From the NCBI GenBank assembly GCA_039105265.1, contig JAPFFF010000060.1:186001-250000 (forward strand): 64,000 bases of DNA, written 5' to 3'. A program made the position numbers and the translations under genes. Within the stretch, counting starts at the first letter, position 1, and each line of letters starts with the position of its first letter. Under the pieces are notes generated by a model. It saw nothing but the letters and a program-made list of their open reading frames with translations, was not told the origin of the DNA and ran no database searches. The DNA comes from Tritrichomonas musculus. Its lineage: Eukaryota > Parabasalia > Tritrichomonadida > Tritrichomonadidae. Below are positions 1-9,000 of this stretch, in pieces.

Positions 1-2
1 AT

Positions 3-2771
3 TTTTCACCTAATTTTATTGCACCTGAAGTCAGCATTGATGAAATATCATGTAAAAGTGACACTTATTCACTTGGAAAGATGATTTATTATATAATTTG
101 TGAGAAAGAGCCTGTTGATGTCGACTTGACCAAATTAGATCCAAAAGCAAAGGAGATATATGAAAAATGCACAGATGAAAATCCAGAAAATCGTCCATCA
201 GACTATGAATTGTTTTTTGACTTTTATAACAGTTATCATTCACAAATTGATGACAATTTAATTAAGAATAATTTGCAAATAAATTACATTCTAGCAAGAA
301 TATATGATAAAGGAATACTTGTTTCTAAAGATGCAAATAAAGCTATTCATTATTATTCACTTGCTGCTGAACACAATTATGCTAAAGCACAATATAATCT
401 TGGATTAATGTATGAATTAGATATAAATGTTCCTATAGACATTAATAAAGCTATTCATTATTATTCACTTGCAGCAAAACAAAAGCATGCAAAAGCATTA
501 TTTTCACTTGGAGTGATTTATTTTAATGGTGAATATGTTTCACAAAATATTCACAAAGCAATTTATTATTATACACTTGCAGCCGATTATAATGATTCAG
601 ATGCACAGTATATTCTTGGAGTTCTTTATTCCCAAGGAGAATATGTTTATCGTGATATTAACAAGTCAATTTATTATTATACTCTTGCAGCTGATCAAAA
701 CAATATATTTGCACAGTTTAATCTTGGTATTATTTATTGCACAGGTGAATATGTACCGATAGATATTAAAAAAGCTATTCATTATTTAACTCTTTCTGCT
801 GATCAAAATAATCCAGATGCTCAATATAATCTTGGATACATTTATTACATGGGCGAACATGTTCCACAAAATATAAATAAAGCAATTTATTATTTTACTC
901 TTGCAGCAGATCAAAATTTTGTAAGAGCACAGTATAATCTCGCATATACTTATTATATAGGTGAATTGGTTCCTCAAGATATCAATAAAGCTATTCATTA
1001 TTTTACATTAGCTGCAAATCAAAATGAGCCAAGCGCACAATTCAATCTTGGTTTTATTTATTATAAAAATGAATATGTTCAACGAGATATTAATAAAGCT
1101 ATTTGCTATTTAACTTTGGCAGCAAATCAAAATCATGCTAAAGCACAACTTATTCTTGGATTAATTTATTCTACAAGTCATTTCATTTCTAGAGATATGC
1201 AAAAAGCAATTCATTACTTTACAATGGCTTCATATCAAAATTCAGATGAGGCACAATTTAATTTGGGCTTAATTTATTCGACTGATGAATATGTTCCTCG
1301 TGACATTAATAAATCTATTTACTATTATTCCCTTTCAGCTGATCAAAATAATGCTTATGCTCAAAATAATTTAGGATTAATTTATTTCTTAGGTGAATAT
1401 GTTTCAATAGATTTAAACAAAGCACTTTATTATTTTTCTTGTGCAGCAAATCAAAATGATAGTTATGCACAGAAAAATCTTGGAATTCTTTATGCAAATC
1501 GTAACTATGGTATGTATGATATGAATAAAGCCATTTATTATCTAACATTATCAGCCAAACAAAATGATGCTTATTCACAATTTTGTTTAGGATGCATTTA
1601 TTTGGATGGAAATGATGTTTCAAGAGATATTTCGAAAGCTATTTATTATTTTTCTCTTGCATCAGATCAAAATTTTCCAGAAGCACAGAATAATTTGGGC
1701 CATATTTATATGACAGGCGAATATATTGAGAGAGATATTAAAAAAGCAATTCATTATTACTTACTGGCTGCTGATCAAGATAATATTTTGGCACTCTTAA
1801 ATTTAGGAAGCTATTATTATTTCGGAAGATTTATTCCACGAGATATTAATAAATGTATTCATTACATTTCACGTGCTGCTAATCAAAATAATGCAAATGC
1901 TCAGTTCTTTCTTGGTGTTATAAACTTAATAGGGGAATATATTCCACAAGATGTTAATAAAGCATTTCATTATTTGTCGCTTGCTTCAAATCAAAATCAT
2001 GCAAATGCACAATACTTGCTTGGTATGTTTTATTTGCTAGGTCTGAATGTTCAACAATATATTAAAAAAGGAATTTATCTTTTAACTCTCTCATCTAAAA
2101 ATAGAAGTATTCATGCACATTTTACTCTTGGATTTTTATATCATGAAGGCATTTACATAAAACAAGACATTGAACAATGCATTCATTATTATAAAGAAGC
2201 ATCATCATTTAATAATGCATTTGCAAAAAATAATCTAGGCATTCTTTATAAACATGGATTTGGTGACAAACTTCATCAAAAAATTGGTATGTCAATCGAA
2301 TATTTCAAAGAAGCAATTCGACTAGAATATGGCCAAATAAGTAGATATAATTTGGCACATCTATACTTTTTTGAAGAACCAATTAAAGAAAGTTTAAATG
2401 AAGCAATTTTATTGTTGGTTCAATCACCAAACCCCGTCTTTTTACATTCTAAATATTTATTGTGCTTGTGCTTAATTAAAAAATTTGGAAATGATTTATG
2501 TAAAATTAAAAAAGAACTTATTAAATATACGAGTGAATCAAATGATTTACCACAAATCATCTGTGAAATGATTAGATCTTATCAAATGCTTGATATTTCA
2601 ATTTATCAGAAATTTTATGAATATTATAAATCTGTTGATTTCTTATTTGAAATGTTACAAAAACCAATTAAAGCAAGCGTTATTAATATCAAAAAAGCAG
2701 ATCCGCCTGAAAATAAAAATATTAAAGATATAAATTCAATATTTTTTGAAGGATTTGGTTTATGCATTTAA
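3..2771 (+). CDS. Protein kinase with C-terminal Sel1-like repeats (5' end outside window)
   Basis: The frame is already open at the window edge, so the start lies upstream. The first codons encode the end of a kinase activation segment (FIAPE, the APE motif) and subdomain IX (SDTYSLGKMIYYI), followed by a short C-lobe ending near PENRPSDYEL. Then come about 18 Sel1-like repeats of 36 residues with the pattern NKAIHYYTLAADQN...AQYNLGxIY...GEYVP. The C-terminus, after the repeats, ends in FEGFGLCI. Sel1 repeats form alpha-solenoid scaffolds, so a cytoplasmic signalling kinase with a binding platform is likely. The closest relative in the window is the broken gene at 48065-53163, which has the same order and an equivalent C-terminus. 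The catalytic lysine and HRD motif are outside the window, so activity cannot be judged. Confidence 0.9.
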   Translation, partial: FSPNFIAPEVSIDEISCKSDTYSLGKMIYYIICEKEPVDVDLTKLDPKAKEIYEKCTDENPENRPSDYELFFDFYNSYHSQIDDNLIKNNLQINYILARIYDKGILVSKDANKAIHYYSLAAEHNYAKAQYNLGLMYELDINVPIDINKAIHYYSLAAKQKHAKALFSLGVIYFNGEYVSQNIHKAIYYYTLAADYNDSDAQYILGVLYSQGEYVYRDINKSIYYYTLAADQNNIFAQFNLGIIYCTGEYVPIDIKKAIHYLTLSADQNNPDAQYNLGYIYYMGEHVPQNINKAIYYFTLAADQNFVRAQYNLAYTYYIGELVPQDINKAIHYFTLAANQNEPSAQFNLGFIYYKNEYVQRDINKAICYLTLAANQNHAKAQLILGLIYSTSHFISRDMQKAIHYFTMASYQNSDEAQFNLGLIYSTDEYVPRDINKSIYYYSLSADQNNAYAQNNLGLIYFLGEYVSIDLNKALYYFSCAANQNDSYAQKNLGILYANRNYGMYDMNKAIYYLTLSAKQNDAYSQFCLGCIYLDGNDVSRDISKAIYYFSLASDQNFPEAQNNLGHIYMTGEYIERDIKKAIHYYLLAADQDNILALLNLGSYYYFGRFIPRDINKCIHYISRAANQNNANAQFFLGVINLIGEYIPQDVNKAFHYLSLASNQNHANAQYLLGMFYLLGLNVQQYIKKGIYLLTLSSKNRSIHAHFTLGFLYHEGIYIKQDIEQCIHYYKEASSFNNAFAKNNLGILYKHGFGDKLHQKIGMSIEYFKEAIRLEYGQISRYNLAHLYFFEEPIKESLNEAILLLVQSPNPVFLHSKYLLCLCLIKKFGNDLCKIKKELIKYTSESNDLPQIICEMIRSYQMLDISIYQKFYEYYKSVDFLFEMLQKPIKASVINIKKADPPENKNIKDINSIFFEGFGLCI

Positions 2772-4287
2772 AAGTTCATGACAGTTTTTGGTGACTTTTC
2801 ATATTCAAAGAAAATACACTGTTTTTAAAATAACATAAAATAACTTTGCTTATTATAAGTTTGGTGTTGGATGACTTATTTTCATATTATTTGAATTTTT
2901 GATTTTATTTAATGATAATTAAATTGATGTTTTTTTTTTATTTAACTTTTGAATCACTAGCATTTAATAAAATCACAAAAAGTTTAAAAGTTTTTAGTTT
3001 TAGATCAATCATCTAAAATGTTTATTTTTTAAAAGATATTCTTGACACATCCCTGAAGCAAATATTTCATTGCTAAATTGATCTGCTAAAACCAGCTTAT
3101 TCTTTCTTTTCTCTTTCACTTCTTTCATTAATACTCATTTCATTATAAGTTTTCTTCTTTAAAATTATTTTTTCAAAGATATAATCTTTATAAATACCAT
3201 TTATTGAATTTCTGTATAAACAACATCATCATTTCAGATATCATCGCTCATTAATTTGATAATTAAGGGCAAAGTTTTTTTTTTTTTTTTTTTTTTCCCC
3301 TACATTTTGAATAAAACGTAATAAAACCAAACTATTTTCTTCAAAAATGTTAGCGAGTTATATATGTTATTACACATCATATATAAAAATTAATACAGTA
3401 AAAAAATTAAAATTTTTAGCATATGTTCCAAAGATAATTGCTAAACATTGCATTTTTAGACATTATCTACATTTTTCTCAAATAAAAATTAATGAAAAAC
3501 AAAAATAAAGAGTTTTAACTAATAAGTAATATATGAATAATTATTTTATTTAATTTATAATCAATAAATGTTAATTTCAAAATGTTTAAAAAATTAATGC
3601 AATTCAATGAAAGCATTCAAAAAGTTATGAAATTCATAGAAAATAATCATCCAAGATCTTATGTGTCAATTGGTCAGATTTTCACATATTTGTTTTATCT
3701 CCTATGAATAAATTAAAGCACCATAAAATGATTAAGTATCGAAGGCGAATAAAGAAAATAAAATTGAGAGCATAACGATCATTTTAAAAATACCATTATC
3801 TTACAAAAAAATTTTAAAAAGTAGATTTTTATCTTAAATATAATATTAAAAATATCACATTTATATAATAACAAATTTGTAATTCATATAAATAGCATAT
3901 TTGTATAAAAATAGCTGAATTATTTAAAATACGTTTTTTTGAAACTTTTGCGTTTTATCACGTTTTTTGAATAGTCTATTTATTGAAAAAGTTCAAATAC
4001 CTACTTTCCCCTTAACTACCTTAAAAGCCATTTAACAAAAAGTAAAAAAAAAAAAAAAAAAAATGATAGTTCATTAGATATCATAATAAATCACATATTC
4101 ACTAGTAGCAACATCTCATAAATAAACTGGAATGAAAAAAGATGAAACACGCTACAACTTTTTGAAAACATAAATCTCATTATTTGATTCCAATTTACTA
4201 TAATCACAATATCAATCTAGATTTGCAAATTCATTAAATACAAACATGAAAATAAAATAAAAAAAAAAAAAAATGCAAGATGTTGAT
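2772..4287. other. AT-rich intergenic region
   Basis: No supportable gene on either strand. The stretch contains a 23-base T run at 3274-3296 and a 21-base A run at 4044-4064, and stop codons are dense in every frame. Confidence 0.6.
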
Positions 4288-5262
4288 TTACTCAATATCG
4301 TAGTAAACTGCATAGACACGAGTAGCAACATCACATAAATTTATTCCTCTAAGCATTCTAACATACCCACTCTCACCCCATTCAGTTCCATATGAATTTC
4401 TGATGATCCAGTACTTTCGTCCTTCTTCTTCTCCGTATCCGATGCAGACAACACCGTGATTGATGTTATCTGTCATGCAATCGTCAGGGTCATCGTAAAT
4501 TCCGCTAGCGTACATGATGAATTTGAGGCCAGATGCGTCAATTCCAACTGTGACTGGCCCATAATGAGCAACATGAGACAGAAGGTCTTCTTCATCTTTT
4601 GATTTAGGTGATAGGTAACCCTTGATTCCCCCAACAGCCTTATCTTTGTTGAATCTGCATGGGAAACCGTCTTCATTTTCGTATGGGTAGTCTGATTCGA
4701 GGTTAAATTGGCCACCTTGGTTTTCAATTACATAATTATACGCATCATCTCGAAGTCCACCTCCGCATCCTTCGCATTTAGTAACACAATCGATGATATT
4801 TTGTTCTGAATATTTCAAAAGTTCACCTTTGCTTAGAAACCAGCAACTCTCGGCTGCTGATATCGATGAAAAAGCCCAACATGAACCACAGGATCCTTGA
4901 TTTACAATACCATTAACAGCTCCTTTGTCCCTCCAATCCAATTGCTCTGGTGGAGTGGGCCAATTTCGTTTTTGGTTATAATTGGTAACTGGTAATTTGG
5001 TTAAAGAGCGTTTTTCACCAAGTAATGCATTGTATTCTGTTGGAGTGTATGTAGCAAATTTATTAAGGGAAATTCTAAAACTTTTATGGGCTTTATTGTG
5101 TCTTTGAACAAATTGAGAATTAGAAAGATAAATGCCTAATCGGAAGTGGTATTCATCGCCTGTATAGAACTTGTTATTATTCCTCATCCAACAGAGAAAA
5201 GATTTTTCTTGATTTGGTTGGATTAAAATAGATGTTGCAAATAAACAAAAGTAGGATAGCAT
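4288..5262 (-). CDS. Papain-family (C1A, cathepsin L-like) cysteine peptidase
   Basis: The product is 324 residues from the first in-frame ATG; longer reading needs a TTG start. It begins with a hydrophobic signal peptide (about residues 1-13, LSYFCLFATSIL). An I29-type propeptide follows to about residue 100 and contains the segment SLNKFATYTPTEYNALLG. The mature enzyme has all the catalytic residues: Gln122 and Cys128 in QGSCGSCWAF, His269 in NHGVVCIGYG and Asn289 in WIIRNSYG. A GCGGG motif and paired cysteines fit a C1 peptidase. Trichomonads secrete such enzymes or keep them in lysosomes to degrade host protein. The length is normal and the gene looks intact. A perfect inverted repeat lies about 280 bp upstream. 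Confidence 0.95.
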   Translation of the reverse strand: MLSYFCLFATSILIQPNQEKSFLCWMRNNNKFYTGDEYHFRLGIYLSNSQFVQRHNKAHKSFRISLNKFATYTPTEYNALLGEKRSLTKLPVTNYNQKRNWPTPPEQLDWRDKGAVNGIVNQGSCGSCWAFSSISAAESCWFLSKGELLKYSEQNIIDCVTKCEGCGGGLRDDAYNYVIENQGGQFNLESDYPYENEDGFPCRFNKDKAVGGIKGYLSPKSKDEEDLLSHVAHYGPVTVGIDASGLKFIMYASGIYDDPDDCMTDNINHGVVCIGYGEEEGRKYWIIRNSYGTEWGESGYVRMLRGINLCDVATRVYAVYYDIE

Positions 5263-5538
5263 TATGCTTTTGAAACCTCTCAATTTTGAATTGATAGTTT
5301 TTAAATTGAATGGTTAAAAAATAAACACCTATTCAAAAAAAAAAAAAAAAAAAAAAAAAATCGTACAGTGAATTTTCAAATTTTAGGTCTGATATTCTTC
5401 ATACCAAGTTAATATTAAAAAATATTAGAAAAGTTAAGCACAATGATTTCCCTATTCCATTTCGACTCTGTACAATAACTAATTTGTTAGGGAAATTATG
5501 TAAGTTCAGTCCTTGAAAAAAATCTAATTTTAAATTGG

Positions 5539-5584
5539 ATTCTTTGAAATATGGCATTAAATGGTAAATAATATTTCAAAGAAT
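5539..5584. repeat. Perfect 14-bp inverted repeat with 18-nt loop
   Basis: ATTCTTTGAAATAT at 5539-5552 is exactly complementary to ATATTTCAAAGAAT at 5571-5584. It sits in the 780-bp gap between the peptidase and the large kinase gene, which otherwise shows no gene. A cruciform or an RNA hairpin is possible; function unknown. Confidence 0.6.
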
Positions 5585-6064
5585 TTGAATCGACTCTTCT
5601 ATTCAACTCTTTTTCCTTCTTCATAATAAAAAAGCTAACATTATGAAATGCTGAATAATCTTCAAATTCAAGTAGCTTCTTTATTCAAGAATTTTGTTCA
5701 ATCCATTTACCTTGTGTATAAAGAAAACACAATTTTATAAAAGCATCATCGAATTCTTTTGAAAACATTCCAATGCTTTATCCTCTTATGGAAGGAGAAA
5801 TGAAGTAAAACTTTTTCAATAGTTTATTTATAAAAATTTTACCTTTTCTTTCCTTTAAATTGTAAGTCTCTGTAAGCCTGAATTACACAATAAAATTTAA
5901 TACACTAAACAAATAATCTTTTAAATTCGTTTCAATTATATTATTTTGATAAGAACTTATGATTTAAAAAAAAAAGAAGATTTATTTTTATTATCATTTA
6001 TTAATCAGGAATTTATCAAATAAATCAATGAAATAAAAAGATTTATTTCATTTTAAAGGAAAGT

Positions 6065-9000
6065 TTAAGGTTTGTTTTCGTCAATTTTTTGAATCTTGCT
6101 TGCAAGATATCGTTCTGCTTCTCTCAGATCAACATTTCCTGACTCTGAACCTATCTCAATCGCTTTTTTGTAATATTTGATGACTTCATTCTCATCATAT
6201 GAACCTTCTCCTCTTTTCCGAAGTTCAGTTGCATACTCAACCATGGATTCCTGGTCTCCACTGTCTGCTGACTTTTTGTAATATTTGAGTGATTCCTCTT
6301 GATTCGGTTCAACTCCAAAACCTGCTGAAAGGCATCTCGCATACATTTTCATTCCATAAGAATTTCCAAGATCACCACTCATTTTGAAGTATCTCGCTGA
6401 TCTAACTTTGTCTTTTGGCAAAACTGTGTCTCTGCAAAGGATGTCCCCATAAAGTCCAAGTAATTTATCATCTTTCAAGAAAACTCCTTTCTTTAAATAT
6501 TTTTCCATTTCTGAAAGTTCTTCTGATGTGCTTTCTTTGTTTGCAATGTTCATAGAATAGAAGAACATTCCATTTATTTCACTATTTTCCGATGCAAATT
6601 TTAGATATTTCATTCCTTCTTTGAAATTTGGTTCAATCCCATTCGCTGAATCTCCTTTAATCAGCAAACAACCAAGATTTGTGCTAGACAATAACGATCC
6701 TTCTTCGATTCCTCTCAAATAATATTTGATGGCTTCTTTTTTATCAACTTCTGTGCCTTCTCCATTCTGATAGCAAGTTCCAACATTACTAATTGCTGTG
6801 GAATATCCCATACTAGCTGCAAGTTTCAAATATTTTAGTGATAACTTCAAATCTTTTTCTAAATTTGGAAGTCCTTGAGATAAATAATATGCATAAATAG
6901 ATATTCCAATTGGATCATTGTGATCAAATGAATATTTGATAAGATGGAGACCTTCTGTTACATCCTTTTCAAGGCCTCCAAATCCTTCAATCAATAAGTT
7001 GCCATATCTAGCGCAGCCACTCAAGTTTCCTCTATCACTTGACTTTTTGATATACTCAACACCTTTGGCTTCATTTTTTATGCATCCATCTCCATTTGTA
7101 AGGAAATATCCATAAAGAGACATCGCTTCACTGTCACCACGTTTGGCCGCACGTTCAATGTACTTGAATGATTCCTTGAAATTACTTTTTATTTCACAAA
7201 CTTTGTTCTTCTTGTTTTTCATACAAAGTTGACCATAAATAAAAATGCCTTGCAAATTACCCATATCGCTCGATTCTTTGCTCAGTTCTTTCGCAAGTTC
7301 ATAATTTATATTTCTATCTTTAGTTGATGTTTCAATATCAAATGTTTCATTTGATAAAATATCTTTCGTTAATTTAATTTTGATGTTCGAACTCTCGTGA
7401 ATGGAAGATATTTCATTTAGAATGAAATGTGATTTTGTTTCACAAATATTTTGAGCATAATATTTAATCGATTCAACATTCTTATTCTTGATTGATCTTT
7501 CAAGATATTCTTTCCCAATTGTTTTGTTCATTGGAAAATTGTTTTTCCCTTCAATCAATGATGTTGCAACATAAAACAATGATGTTGAATCACAAAATTC
7601 ACAATCAATAAATGACAGTTTGCATGTTTCATCAAGTTTCAAAAACAATGATGACTTCTCTTTGGAAATGAAGCTGAAACTTCGTCGTCTTTTGATTTTC
7701 CTTTCTTGTGGAGGATCGTCTTCTTCATATTTGTAATTCTGTTCTTCTTCATCTAAGATCTTGTTGTAATGACGAATTGCTTCCAAATTCCCTCCATTCG
7801 ACGATTTGATGAAATATTGGATCGACTTTTCTTTGTCTTGTTCAACATATTTACCTTCTTCTAGAAGACATCCATATAAAAACATGCCTCTCGCACTTCC
7901 TTTTTCTGATGAAAGTTTGATATATTTTATGCCTTCTTCTTCTTTCTGTGGAATTACTTCTCCTCTGAGTAATATTTCACCATATTTACACATTGCATCA
8001 ACGTCACCTTTCTCAGCTGCCATATGAAAATATTTGAGTCCTTCCTCTTTGTTTGCTGGAACTCCATCACCGTTGAAAATAATTTCTGCATATTTATTCA
8101 TCGAAGATGTATCACCTTTATCTGCTGCGTTTTTATAATATTTCAATGCTTCAGCTTTGTCAACTGGAACACCATTACCTTTGAAGAGCATATAGCCACA
8201 ATTTTTTATTGATTCAATGTGACCTTGTTCTGATGCTCTTTTGAAATATTTGAATGCTTCTTCTTTATTAACTGCTATTCCATTACCTTGGAATAGTATT
8301 ATGCCATAATCATTCATTGCATCAACATTACCTTTATCTGCAGCAATTTTGAAGTATTTGATCGATTCTTCTTTTTTAGTTTCTTCAAACTTGAACAATA
8401 ATCTTGCATAAAAATACATAGCTTTCACATCTCCATTGTCAATTGCCATCTTAAAGTATCTACTTCCTTCTTCCTTGTTGGATGTAACACCATTTCCAAT
8501 GTATAAATTAGTTGCATAATTACTCATTGCTTCAACACATCCTTTATCAGCTGCTATTTTAAAATATTTCATGATTTCATCATTGGCTACTGATCCATTT
8601 TCTAAAAATAAAGCACCTGCTAACTTGTTGGCGGCTTCATCATTGCCTCGGTCTGCTGCCATTTTGAGATATTTGATTCCTTCCTGTTTATTCATATCAA
8701 CTACATGACCTTGGTATAACCAAAGACCATAAAAATACATTGCTTCAGTATTCCCTCTATTAATTGCCATTTTCAAATATTTAACACAGTCTTCTTTATT
8801 ATCATCAGCAATTTCACCATTATATATAATTTTTGCATAATCGTTCATTGCGTTGTCATCTCCTCTATCAATTGCCATCTTTAAATATTTAATAATTTCC
8901 TGGTTATGGGATTTATTATTATTATCTTCCATTAATATGCAAGCATAATTTCGAATTGAAAAAGTATTCCCTCGATCTGCGGCCATCTTCAAGTATTTCA